Shown piece by piece: positions 19,366 to 28,365 of a DNA stretch of 64,000 nt. The DNA lies in NCBI GenBank assembly GCA_004297775.1, contig SCUE01000033.1, forward strand, positions 29,085-93,084, written 5' to 3'. Both the position numbers and the translations under genes were made by a program. The notes beneath the pieces were generated by a model. That model searched no databases. It was given only the letters and a program-made list of their open reading frames with translations, and was not told the DNA's origin. How positions within the stretch are numbered: position 1 is the first letter of the stretch; each line of letters opens with the position of its first letter. Source of the stretch: Chloroflexota bacterium (GTDB lineage: Bacteria; Chloroflexota; UBA6077; FW602-bin22).

Positions 19366-21581
19366 TGGCGTTCGGCGCCGCGCTCGGTCGCCTGCCACGC
19401 GTCGTGCGCGACGGTGGCACTTTCGTCGGTTTTCTCGGCTTGGCGATGGTCTACTTCTGGCGGCTCTTCGCGATCGATCCTGGCGACCGGCGGTGGATCC
19501 AGCGCGGCGATTTCACGGACCAGTTCTATCCCTGGGCGCGATTCGCGGCCGACGAATTGGGTGCCGGACGCCTGCCGCTCTGGAACCCGTACGTGCTCGG
19601 CGGGCATCCGTTCCAGGCCGATCCACAAACGGCGACGCTCTATCCCGTATCGCTGCTGATCGCGTTCGTGTTTGGGTCGGGCGGCCTCGCGTTTCGCGAA
19701 CTCGAGCTCGAGATTCCGCTGCACCTGGCCCTGGCTGCGTTCGGCGCATTCCTCTTCGCGCGCCGCGTCTACGGCAATGGCGCGGCCGGAATCGTCACCG
19801 GCATTTCCTATGGGTTCGGTGGATTCCTGACGTCCTATCCCGTTCAGCAGTTGGCGATCTTGCGGTCAGCCGCCTGGATTCCCTGGCTGCTTTACTGCGT
19901 CGAGCGATCGATCGGGCCGAAGAGGTCGCCGCGGGCGGCCGTTGCGCTTGCGATCATCGCGGCGTTGTCGATCGTGGCCGGCCACAGCCAGACATCGATG
20001 TTCGGGCTGTATCTGAGCGCGGCGTATCTCGTCGTCCGTGGTCGCCAATCCGGCCGTGGTTGGGGCGCAATCGCGCGGGCTGGCGTCGTCGGTCTGGGCG
20101 GTGGAGTTGCTCTGGCGGCAGTTCAGATCGTGCCGACGATCGAGTTCGCGGGTGTGTCGACTCGCGCCAGGCTGTCGTTCGATGACGCGGCCTACGGCTA
20201 CGAATTGAAGGCGCTTCCGGGGATTCTCCTATCGTCGTGGCGCGGCGAGCGGGCGCTCTACGCGGGATACGTTGGTTACGCGCTCGCTCTCGTACAGGTG
20301 TGGCGTCGTGGGCCGACGACCCATTTCTGGTTGATCGTGGCGGTTCTCGCGTTGTTGTTGTCCGTCGGTGGCCACACGTTCGCCTTCAACATCGTCTATT
20401 GGTTGCTACCGGGGTGGGCGACGTTTCGAGATCAGGAACGCCTGGCCGTCCTCTGGAGCCTCGCGATCGCGATGATGGCCGGGGGCGGGCTGGTCGCCGT
20501 GCGGCACCTCTCCACAACTGAGCATCGGGTGATCTCGCGCTTCAGCCGCCTTGCCGCCGTCGTCGCGATCGTCATCGTTGTGGAAGTCGTCGTTGCGTGG
20601 AGTTTTCGCCGCGATCGCATCCCAAACCCGGTTGATTCGCTGCTCGACTCGGCGGTGTACCTGGCGTTGATTGCATTGGCGTGGGCGGCGGCGCATTGGT
20701 ACGCGCGGCGGCGTGGCGCGGTCGTCACGGTGATCGTGGTGTGCGGAATCGTTTCGCTCGACCTCTTCTCGACCGGAATCGACGCGAACCTGTCGCGCGA
20801 GGATCCCAACGCCATTGGCGCGCGATCGCCGCTCTTCGATGTTGCACGGCAAGAGCGCGAGCCGTATCGCGTACGGTCCGATGATGACCGGCAATTCCCT
20901 CCGAACTGGGCCGCGATCTGGCAAACGCCCACGATGACCGGCGACAGTCCAATCCAGATTCGCAGAATTCGCGAGCTCGTAGCGTCAGGCGCCGAGTGGC
21001 GACTGTGGCAACTCTTCAACGTCAAGTACCTCGCTAGCGCGGTCGAGCGCAATGACGCCGGGTTGGAACTTGTTGCTCGAGACGGCGAGTCACGCCTCTA
21101 TCGCGTTCGATACTCGCTGCCGCGCGCGTGGGCCGTCACCGATGCGCGAATCCTACCGAACGGCGGCCGGATCGAGGACGTGCTGGATTTGCAGATCCAC
21201 CCTGGCGATGTCGCGATCGTCGAGGAAGAACCTTCGATTCCGATTCGGCCAGGCGCTGCGAGATCGGACGTCGCAGTCACGTTCGAACGTCCCGGCGAAA
21301 TGACGGTGCACATCGATGGCGCCGCGAATTCGCTGCTCGTCGTCGCCGACGCGTGGTACCCGGGTTGGAACGCCTGGATCGACGGGATGCCGGCGCCGAT
21401 TCTGCGCACGAACTACGCGTTTCGCGGCGTTGCTGTCTCGGCCGGTCGGCACGTCGTCGAGATGCGGTTCGAGCCGCGTTCGCTGCGCCTTGGCGCGGGG
21501 ATATCCGCGTTGGCCTCCTGCCTCCTGATCGCCGTCTTGTTTGTCCCGCGGCGCCGCGCTTCGACCTCCCACGTCACGTGA
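19362..21581 (+). CDS. YfhO-family (PF09586-like) membrane protein, putative lipid-linked-sugar glycosyltransferase
   Basis: A 739-residue protein with about a dozen membrane spans over residues 20-490 and a C-terminal extracytoplasmic domain (about 500-715). The hallmark of the family is near the N-terminus: WIQRGDFTDQFYPW, then LPLWNPYVLGGHPFQADPQT. YfhO-like proteins are GT-C-related and in Firmicutes modify lipoteichoic acid or other surface polymers. GTG 19362 (GTGA overlap) or ATG 19365 can initiate; longer forms lie within the upstream gene. Confidence 0.82.
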   Translation: MMAFGAALGRLPRVVRDGGTFVGFLGLAMVYFWRLFAIDPGDRRWIQRGDFTDQFYPWARFAADELGAGRLPLWNPYVLGGHPFQADPQTATLYPVSLLIAFVFGSGGLAFRELELEIPLHLALAAFGAFLFARRVYGNGAAGIVTGISYGFGGFLTSYPVQQLAILRSAAWIPWLLYCVERSIGPKRSPRAAVALAIIAALSIVAGHSQTSMFGLYLSAAYLVVRGRQSGRGWGAIARAGVVGLGGGVALAAVQIVPTIEFAGVSTRARLSFDDAAYGYELKALPGILLSSWRGERALYAGYVGYALALVQVWRRGPTTHFWLIVAVLALLLSVGGHTFAFNIVYWLLPGWATFRDQERLAVLWSLAIAMMAGGGLVAVRHLSTTEHRVISRFSRLAAVVAIVIVVEVVVAWSFRRDRIPNPVDSLLDSAVYLALIALAWAAAHWYARRRGAVVTVIVVCGIVSLDLFSTGIDANLSREDPNAIGARSPLFDVARQEREPYRVRSDDDRQFPPNWAAIWQTPTMTGDSPIQIRRIRELVASGAEWRLWQLFNVKYLASAVERNDAGLELVARDGESRLYRVRYSLPRAWAVTDARILPNGGRIEDVLDLQIHPGDVAIVEEEPSIPIRPGAARSDVAVTFERPGEMTVHIDGAANSLLVVADAWYPGWNAWIDGMPAPILRTNYAFRGVAVSAGRHVVEMRFEPRSLRLGAGISALASCLLIAVLFVPRRRASTSHVT

Positions 21582-21603
21582 TCGCGCTCGGTTTGCGACT
21601 CCC

Positions 21604-24426
21604 ATGATCAGCGCGAGTGTGAACGTCGAACCGCGAATCGACTCGGCCAGGCGATTCGAGGTGTCGCGGACCGCGCACATCGCGATCGCGACTCTGACCG
21701 TCATTGGGCTGCTGCTGCGCTTCTGGGACCTGGGCGCGGAGAGTCTCTGGCTCGACGAGGGCATCAGTGCGACGTTCTCGGCGTCGCCGCTCCCGGTCCT
21801 CTTCCAGACGCTGATTGAGCGAGACCTGCATCCGCCGCTCTACTACTTGATCTTGCACGGCTGGATGTGGATTGCCGGAGCGACTGAGTACGCCGTCCGC
21901 GTGCCGACGGCGCTCTTCGGGACGGCCATGATACCGTTGGTCTACCGACTATCGCGCGATCTCTATTCGCATCAGCCGCGTGGGAACGCGATCGCGCTCT
22001 TCGCGGCCACGCAAATCGCCGTGTCGCCATTTCTCGTCTACTACTCGCGCGAAGCGCGCATGTACGGTCCACTGGTCGCGCTGTCGACGCTGGCGACGAT
22101 TTGTCTGTGGCGGGCCGTGGCGCGGCCGGAGCGTTCCGGCCGATGGGTGGCGTACGTCGTCTCGGCCGCTCTCGTGCCTTACACGCATCATTTCGGTTGG
22201 CTCGTCCTCCTGACGCACGGGGTGTTCGTCTTCGCGGTCGGCGGGCGAGTGGCGATTCGCCCGTTCGCCGTTGCGCTGATCGGAGTGGGCCTCAGCTACA
22301 CGCCGTGGGTGTGGCCGTCCATCCTTCAGATCACGCGGCTCCGGAACACCCCCGATTTCTGGCAGGGCGCGGTGTCCCTCTGGTTCGTCGTCTCACACGC
22401 ATTCACAGGGATCGCGGTTGGGTTCGGCGGCGCGATCGATCGGCAGGGACCGGTTCAGATTCTCTTCGTCTCGGCATTCGGGATCGGTCTGGCGCTCGTT
22501 TCCTGGCGCGCTTTAAGGCGGCGCGAGCGCGCCGACACCCTCGTCGTGCTCTCGATTGTGATCCCAGTGCTGGTGATCTATGCGCTCGTCGCGAACAACC
22601 CGAAGTTCGCGGATCGATACCTGATCGTGGCTGTGCCCGGGTTCTCGATCATGATCGCGCGCGGCATCGGCGCGATCATGGGGCCGACCCGCGGCACCGG
22701 CGTCCCACGTGCGGGAATCCGCGTCGCTCGCCCGGCACTTGGCACGGCTCTGGCGTTGGCGATCATCATCGTGACGGCACGCGAGACCCAGCGAGTGTTC
22801 ACCGATGACGCGTATCGCAAGGACCAGAATCGGCACGCCGTCGATTTCCTGATCGGCAATTGGCAGGAAGGCGACGCCGCAATCCTCCTCATCGACTGGT
22901 CGCCGGTCTTCGACTACTACGCCCACGGTTTGCTCACGCGCTACGGCTTCGGCCCGACCGACGACACGCAGTTCATCGCTCGGAACTTGAATGAGATCAT
23001 CGATCGCGGGCACGGACGGCTCTGGGTGGCGTTCTGGAATCCCGAGTGGGCAGATCCGACCGGAACGATCCGAGAGATGCTCGACGAAACGCTGACGGCG
23101 ATGCCGTTTCGCGACCCCCGACCGCGTGGATTGACACTGCGACTGTACCGCGTCGAGGAGGGGACTCGATTCGATGGCGCGGATGCGCCTTCGCGGTCGG
23201 AACCACGCACCTACGAAGGCGGCTTGGAACTCCTTGGTTTCGATTTGCCGGCCGATATCGCGGTCGTCGATGGCGACATCGTTCGCGGTCGCGCCTACTG
23301 GCGCCTGGCACAGTCAACCGACCGAGACCTTGGTCTGGCCGTCCGTCTCGTCGGCGGCGGGCACGAATGGTCGAGTGCCGATCAGAGGCTTGCCGCGTTC
23401 ACCCATCCGACCACGGCGTGGCGCCCAACGCGGATCGTCCGTGGGCGTTTCGACATCGCGATTCCGCCAGGAGTGCCGCCGGGTGAGTATGACATCCAGG
23501 CGCGCGTGTACGACCGGCGCGACGGGCGTGAGCTCATTCAAAGCGGCGCGACGAGTCCGCGACCGGCGCGAATCGCGCGCGTGGCCGTGGCACGACGATC
23601 ACCGCCTTCGGTCGTCCCCGCGTTCGGCGACTGTCCAAGCGCCGGCGTCGATTTCCTGACGCTTATCTGCGACGCGGGTTTTCCGGCACGTGCGCGACCG
23701 GGCGATCGCGTGACGCCGACATTGTCGTGGTCGCGCAACCGAATGGTTCCGGTTCTCGACGAGCGAGCCCGGATCGGGTATCGCGATGGGGCCGGAATCT
23801 ATTGGTCGCTGTCGACCGAGACACCGGGCACGTCGCGGTTTCCGCCGTCGGCCTGGGCGACTAATGATGTCGTGCTCGACCGGCGAGTGATGCGACTACC
23901 GGCCCGGGTCGCCTCGGGCGCTGGCTCTTTCGTGGTTGCGGTGACGAACACGGAGATTTCGCTCGGCGCAACTACGATCGAACCGATTGCCCGCGTCACG
24001 GTGGCGCCAGTGGCTGATGGTGCCTTTCGGTTTAGGTTCGGCTCCTTCGCGGCGCTCGCGGCGGTCGACGTGACCGAGACCGTGCGATCGTCCGGCACCG
24101 TTCGTGCCCGATTGATCTGGCGAGTTCTTGCCGACACGAGCGATGACGCGCGGATGTTCGTCCACGTCGCGGACGAGGTGGGACGTCCGGTCGCTCAGGT
24201 CGATCGGACGCCGGGCGGCGGCGAGCGACCAACTCCGGGTTGGGTCGAAGGCGAGTATGTTTTCGACGATGTCGAAGTACCACTGGGCACCGCCGTCGCG
24301 CCCGGGATTTACCGCATACGTATTGGTCTATACGACATGACAAACGAACAACGATTGTCCGTGACAACGTCCGCCGGCCTGATGAGCGACGTGGCTGAGA
24401 TCGGCGTCGTGCGCGTGACACCGTGA
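21604..24426 (+). CDS. GT39-like polyprenol-phosphate sugar glycosyltransferase with long beta-rich C-terminal region
   Basis: A 940-residue protein. Residues about 24-450 form a multi-spanning GT-C domain with the catalytic acidic pair in SLWLDEG (Asp51-Glu52), DLHPPLYYL and YSREARMY in the first loops. Such enzymes transfer a sugar from a polyprenyl-phosphate donor outside the membrane. From about residue 500 the chain is soluble and beta-rich, with at least two similar units ending in an IYRIRIGLYD-type strand (compare EYDIQARVYDRRDGREL). These look like carbohydrate-binding or adhesion modules. ATG 21604 is 22 bp after the previous stop. An in-frame ATG at 21541 would overlap the upstream gene by 41 bp. 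Confidence 0.85.
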   Translation: MISASVNVEPRIDSARRFEVSRTAHIAIATLTVIGLLLRFWDLGAESLWLDEGISATFSASPLPVLFQTLIERDLHPPLYYLILHGWMWIAGATEYAVRVPTALFGTAMIPLVYRLSRDLYSHQPRGNAIALFAATQIAVSPFLVYYSREARMYGPLVALSTLATICLWRAVARPERSGRWVAYVVSAALVPYTHHFGWLVLLTHGVFVFAVGGRVAIRPFAVALIGVGLSYTPWVWPSILQITRLRNTPDFWQGAVSLWFVVSHAFTGIAVGFGGAIDRQGPVQILFVSAFGIGLALVSWRALRRRERADTLVVLSIVIPVLVIYALVANNPKFADRYLIVAVPGFSIMIARGIGAIMGPTRGTGVPRAGIRVARPALGTALALAIIIVTARETQRVFTDDAYRKDQNRHAVDFLIGNWQEGDAAILLIDWSPVFDYYAHGLLTRYGFGPTDDTQFIARNLNEIIDRGHGRLWVAFWNPEWADPTGTIREMLDETLTAMPFRDPRPRGLTLRLYRVEEGTRFDGADAPSRSEPRTYEGGLELLGFDLPADIAVVDGDIVRGRAYWRLAQSTDRDLGLAVRLVGGGHEWSSADQRLAAFTHPTTAWRPTRIVRGRFDIAIPPGVPPGEYDIQARVYDRRDGRELIQSGATSPRPARIARVAVARRSPPSVVPAFGDCPSAGVDFLTLICDAGFPARARPGDRVTPTLSWSRNRMVPVLDERARIGYRDGAGIYWSLSTETPGTSRFPPSAWATNDVVLDRRVMRLPARVASGAGSFVVAVTNTEISLGATTIEPIARVTVAPVADGAFRFRFGSFAALAAVDVTETVRSSGTVRARLIWRVLADTSDDARMFVHVADEVGRPVAQVDRTPGGGERPTPGWVEGEYVFDDVEVPLGTAVAPGIYRIRIGLYDMTNEQRLSVTTSAGLMSDVAEIGVVRVTP

Positions 24427-24471
24427 GTGCGATAGGCTGGCTGATCGTCGCCTGGTCCACGGGCGCCGACC

Positions 24472-25956
24472 TTGGCATGTGACGTGACGCTGAACCCCTC
24501 GAACGCTTCGCGTCTTGAGTCGTTCGCCGCGAACGCGGTTGTTCGGGTACTCGTAACCACTGTGGTTGTCATCGCACTCGGCGCGGCTGTCGCGATCGCG
24601 ATGACCTACGCTGGCCCGCTGTTTGCGATCGGCGGTCTGGTCGCGGCAGTGGTCGGGTTCGTCCTGATCGGGAGTCAGCGGCTTACCTTTCTGGCATTCC
24701 TCCTGACCGTAACGGTCCTGCCATTCGGCGTCATTCCGATCGGAGTCGGTGGGGTTCGACCGACATTCATCGATGCGACGCTGGTACTCCTTCTCGCTTC
24801 CACGATGGGCGGGGTCCTGTCCCGGCGCGTGGCGTGGCGACCTCCGACACCAATCGACATCCCGATTGCCGCGTTCATCATCGTGTCACTTGCGGCGTTT
24901 ACGCTTGGAACGGCGTATGCGTTCAATTCGGAAGCCGCTCGGCAATATGCAAAACTCATCAACAGCGTCGTCTTCTTCTTCGTGGTGACGCAGATTGCTC
25001 GCGAATCGGCATTTCGCGAGTGGATTGTGGCCGTCTTGGTGTTCGGCGGCGCGGCGGCCGGGGCGATTGGCGCTGGCCTCTATCATCTGCCGACCGAGAC
25101 GGCGTCATCGATCCTGCGCGCTCTGCGTCCGCTTGGATATCCGTCCGGCGACGTCCTTCGGTACATCGAGGACGCCGGTGTGCGTACCGACACCATGCGC
25201 GCGATCGGAACGTCGATCGACCCGAACGTCTATGGGGCGCTTCTACTCGTGTGCGGCGTTCTGGCTCTCGGCCAGGCGTATGAGAGCCGGGGTCAGCGAC
25301 GAGCGGTGGCCGTGCTCGCGCTGGCGCCAATCCTCTACGCGCTCCTCCTGACGCTTTCTCGCGGCTCGTGGCTCGGATTTGCCTCGGGCGCGTTGCTCTT
25401 GACCATGCTGCGCCGACCGCGCCTTCTCTGGCTGATCCCAATCGTCGGATCGTTCGGCGTGGTCCTCTTCTCGACTCAACTGGCGCGATTTGCCGAGCAT
25501 TTCATGAAAGCCGTGTTCGCGCGCGATCAGGCGACGGGTATGCGTCTCGGCGAATACAAGGACGCGTTCAACCTGATCCAGCAGAATCCGCTCCTTGGAG
25601 TCGGGTTCGGCGGCGCGCCATCAGTGGATCTGTACATCGGCGTGTCGAGCACCTACCTATTGGTTGCCGAGGAGATGGGGCTGATTGGGCTGGGCCTTCT
25701 CGCGCTCATCCTGTGGCGGACGCTGAGCGGGGCGTGGCTGGCGTATCGGTCGTCATCGAACGCGGTTGCCTCGGTAGCAACCGTCGGATCGGCGCTGTGC
25801 GGAATGCTCGTCGCGGCGGCGGTCGATCGACACTTCTTCGACCTGCGATTTCAGAACATTTCGGCGTTGTTCTGGATGATTGTGGCGTTGGTCGTGGTAT
25901 CCTCGACTCGCGATCACGCAGATGATCGCTTGGGTGGCTTGGGTGGTGGGACGTAG
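24472..25956 (+). CDS. O-antigen ligase/polymerase-like (Wzy_C) membrane protein
   Basis: A 494-residue protein with about 12 membrane spans and a long periplasmic-type loop around residues 205-250. LTLSRGSWLGFASG matches the RfaL/Wzy_C family signature (SRGaw). GEYKDAFNLIQQNPLLGVGFGG is the typical stretch where a catalytic arginine/glutamate loop precedes the G-x-G region. Such proteins polymerise or ligate undecaprenyl-linked glycans outside the membrane. The start is TTG 24472; GTG 24484, four codons later, is equally possible. It lies 45 bp after the GT39-like gene. Confidence 0.85.
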   Translation: MACDVTLNPSNASRLESFAANAVVRVLVTTVVVIALGAAVAIAMTYAGPLFAIGGLVAAVVGFVLIGSQRLTFLAFLLTVTVLPFGVIPIGVGGVRPTFIDATLVLLLASTMGGVLSRRVAWRPPTPIDIPIAAFIIVSLAAFTLGTAYAFNSEAARQYAKLINSVVFFFVVTQIARESAFREWIVAVLVFGGAAAGAIGAGLYHLPTETASSILRALRPLGYPSGDVLRYIEDAGVRTDTMRAIGTSIDPNVYGALLLVCGVLALGQAYESRGQRRAVAVLALAPILYALLLTLSRGSWLGFASGALLLTMLRRPRLLWLIPIVGSFGVVLFSTQLARFAEHFMKAVFARDQATGMRLGEYKDAFNLIQQNPLLGVGFGGAPSVDLYIGVSSTYLLVAEEMGLIGLGLLALILWRTLSGAWLAYRSSSNAVASVATVGSALCGMLVAAAVDRHFFDLRFQNISALFWMIVALVVVSSTRDHADDRLGGLGGGT

Positions 25957-26914
25957 AAGGCTCGGCAGTGCGCGTCTAGTACTCGCGCTGGTCGTTCTGG
26001 TGACTGCGACGTTCTCGGGCGCGAACGTGGCCGACGCGGCACGCTATCGCCGCGCGCTTGTGACATGGTCGACGACTGCCGCCACTGATTGCGTGCCCGA
26101 CCCTCGCTCGGGCGCCAGCGCAGTGCGGTACTACGTCCTTTGCGCGCAGATCGAACCGGGCGGGGAAGTAACCGAGCAGGTGACGTTTCGGGTTTCCGAG
26201 GACGTCATCAAGCCAACGATCCTTCGGCAGACGTCGAACGGTTTGAAGGTCGTGTCGAAGGAGTTCCCGTCGATCGTCGATCCGCTCGGGGCCAATGTCG
26301 AGGTCACGTTCGATCTGAAGATGAGTGTGCCGCCGCGATTCAGAGCGGCTCGAGTCAGCGCCCGCATCTACCTCGCGGACAAGAAGGCGGTTCTCGTCCC
26401 GCCGCTGAACGTGCGGGTTGACGTACTGCGCCCGACACCGGAGGAGGTCGCGCGAACGCCGATCGTCGTGCCGACGAATCACATCCAACTTGTGTCGCGT
26501 TCGGCCGCGTCCGATCTCGTCCGCCTCAACATCCGGGATCTCAACGTGACCAGCGGCACACACGTCACGTTCACGAATAACCACACGCGCACCCATACCG
26601 TGAAGGGGACACTCTGTGATCCCACGAACCGCTTTTCGCGTGGTTTGCGCTGCGCGCCGCACCAGGATGTGGCGGCGAGGTGCACACTCGCGGTCGGCGC
26701 GTCCGAGGCGAGCCTTCCGAAAGATACTGATGGCCGCGTACTCTGCTTCATCTCCCAGACAATGGTGCCGGGGAGCCACTACGTGTTCACCCCCGTGCGC
26801 CCGACGCCGCGCGAGATGCTCGCGTACTTCATCGAGGATCTCGTCGATGGTCCAACCTCGCTCGTCGAGCGTATCGGCGGCGCCAACCACTACCCGTATT
26901 TGATCGTGAAATAG
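25946..26914 (+). CDS. Secreted protein of unknown function with a cupredoxin-like C-terminal region
   Basis: A 322-residue exported protein. The N-terminus MGRRRLGSARLV is followed by a hydrophobic core and a plausible signal peptidase site after ADA (about residue 30). Residues about 35-170 are beta-rich and may be an immunoglobulin-like domain. Residues about 195-300 contain GTHVTFTNNHTRTHTV and, near the end, a Cys-Phe-Ile stretch and a Met and a His, roughly where plastocyanin-like proteins have their His-Cys-Met/His ligands. Metal binding is speculative. GTG 25946 best fits the signal peptide; ATG 25922 is the alternative. It overlaps the upstream gene by 11 bp and lies within the polysaccharide locus. 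Confidence 0.65.
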   Translation: MGRRRLGSARLVLALVVLVTATFSGANVADAARYRRALVTWSTTAATDCVPDPRSGASAVRYYVLCAQIEPGGEVTEQVTFRVSEDVIKPTILRQTSNGLKVVSKEFPSIVDPLGANVEVTFDLKMSVPPRFRAARVSARIYLADKKAVLVPPLNVRVDVLRPTPEEVARTPIVVPTNHIQLVSRSAASDLVRLNIRDLNVTSGTHVTFTNNHTRTHTVKGTLCDPTNRFSRGLRCAPHQDVAARCTLAVGASEASLPKDTDGRVLCFISQTMVPGSHYVFTPVRPTPREMLAYFIEDLVDGPTSLVERIGGANHYPYLIVK

Positions 26915-26996
26915 GGCGACGCGCCGCGCGTTCACAGCGTCGGCGCCGAACGATTGCAGTCAGGCGCGTGACAGACGCCCCGACCGCGATCGGGCA

Positions 26997-27566
26997 TCAC
27001 CCACCCAGCGGAATTTGGAACTCCCAGTTGCCGGTCGTCACGCGAGACTGCCCCTCTCGCAGGCGCTGCCCAAGCGCGATGACATTCGGCACCAACAACC
27101 GCAGTGTCTTGGCCTCTGCCGGTGGCGCGGGTGTAAACGCGAAGGCGCCCGTGGTCAGACCGGCGGACAGAGATGAAGAACTACCGACCGGCGAGAGCGA
27201 ATAGACGGTCCCGCGATCGTCGCCCAACGACACCCCATCCGATTCGAGTGTGGCCGGGGAAGCACCGACGCTGGATGCAATCGCGTATGAAACGGCGACA
27301 CCGTCGCGGTAGATCTCGAGTGTGTTCAACCGCAAAGTCACGCCGGATCGTTCCTGCACGCTGTTGATCAGTGCGACGCGCTGCAAGATCGCGGCGGTGA
27401 ATCGTCCCGGACCGGAACTCGTGACCGGGGTTGGAGTTGCCGATACAAACGGAATGGATGCCAAGATCCCTGGCAGGACATAGATCTGCCCGGCGATGGT
27501 GCCCGCCAACCCGAGGATGAGTCCGACGACGAGATACAGCATTCTGGCCGGTGTTGGTCGTGGCAT
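26997..27566 (-). CDS. Membrane-anchored protein of unknown function
   Basis: A 189-residue protein with one N-terminal membrane span (about 10-35) and an exported domain of about 150 residues containing RVALINSVQERSGVTLRLNT. I recognise no family. It follows the next gene's stop by 10 bp, with AGGAG overlapping that stop codon, so the two form an operon. Both are inserted in opposite orientation within the polysaccharide locus. A secreted sensor or chain-binding accessory protein is possible but unproven. Confidence 0.6.
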   Translation of the reverse strand: MPRPTPARMLYLVVGLILGLAGTIAGQIYVLPGILASIPFVSATPTPVTSSGPGRFTAAILQRVALINSVQERSGVTLRLNTLEIYRDGVAVSYAIASSVGASPATLESDGVSLGDDRGTVYSLSPVGSSSSLSAGLTTGAFAFTPAPPAEAKTLRLLVPNVIALGQRLREGQSRVTTGNWEFQIPLGG

Positions 27567-27576
27567 AGCGAAGCTC

Positions 27577-28182
27577 CTAGGTGATGCTGAGAACGCGTCC
27601 GGACGGATCGAGCGTAAAGACGAAGTACAGCTCTTCGCTCGCGCCGGCGGCCGAGAATCCGGTTCGGGTTACAATGTAGAACACATAGCGGCGCCCGTCT
27701 TGAATCGGGATGTTGGCCAGGCGACGAGCCTCCACAAGCCTAGCGCCGCGGCCGCTGGCATCGTCGAGCGATTGCTGTAGTCGCTCGACGCTTGCGCCGC
27801 GCGCCAGCATGTCGTCCCGCACCGACGGGTGGTAGACGGCCATCATTCCGGCCGCGTCGAAGCGGCCCACGGCACGAAAGTATGCGTCGGTCGCACTGGA
27901 CGGCTCGTTGATGACCGATCCATCTGGGCTCGTCTCGAGCATATTGACGATTGCGAGCGATTCTCGCTTCGGCTGGGGAAACAGCGGAGCGAGAGGGCCG
28001 ACGCGGAATGCGAAGATCATCAGGACCGCCACCACGGGCGCGAGGCAGCCAATCGCGCGATGGCGAATCGTGAATCGAACGTATTGCGCCAGCAACGAGA
28101 GGGCGGTATTCGCGGCACGCGCGATCGGCGTGCCGGGTCGAGATCCGGCCTCGCCCCCGCCGATGCGCGCTTCATCCGCCAT
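27577..28182 (-). CDS. Membrane-anchored protein with an NTF2-like domain (tentative)
   Basis: A 201-residue protein. A charged 30-residue N-terminus is followed by one membrane span (about 44-60) and a C-terminal region (about 90-200) starting SSATDAYFRAVGRFDAAGMM, which reads like the first helix of an NTF2/SnoaL-like fold. The domain ends in strands RYVFYIVTRTGF and LYFVFTLDPSG. The reading frame continues upstream for over 1.2 kb against the opposite-strand glycosyltransferase, but the plausible start is the ATG at 28182. It is co-transcribed with the gene at 26997-27566. The function is unknown. Confidence 0.6.
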   Translation of the reverse strand: MADEARIGGGEAGSRPGTPIARAANTALSLLAQYVRFTIRHRAIGCLAPVVAVLMIFAFRVGPLAPLFPQPKRESLAIVNMLETSPDGSVINEPSSATDAYFRAVGRFDAAGMMAVYHPSVRDDMLARGASVERLQQSLDDASGRGARLVEARRLANIPIQDGRRYVFYIVTRTGFSAAGASEELYFVFTLDPSGRVLSIT

Positions 28183-28344
28183 CGCGGAACATGATCGTGC
28201 CGCGACCGAGCGCGACGCCACGTTCGGTCCGAAATGGGTGATCGTCGCCCCGTCGTTGACGCGGCGTCGGCGCCCGATTGAAGTGGGGGCCGCGGAAAGC
28301 ACAGAGAAGCGACGGTCGGCGAAGGGAGGGTGTTTCCTCGGGTC

Positions 28345-28350
28345 TAGAAT
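28345..28350 (+). promoter_or_regulatory. -10 element before the GT4 gene at 28366
   Basis: TAGAAT ends 15 bp before the ATG at 28366, giving a predicted leader of about 9 nt, too short for a normal ribosome-binding site. The divergent gene at 28182 starts 183 bp away. The -35 region is unconvincing. Confidence 0.45.
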
Positions 28351-28365
28351 CGGCGGCGAATCGAT

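Noticed and set aside
18127-19398. 423-codon open frame antisense to the GT4 gene
   Set aside because: Fully overlapped by the glycosyltransferase in the opposite strand; biased composition and no recognisable domain.
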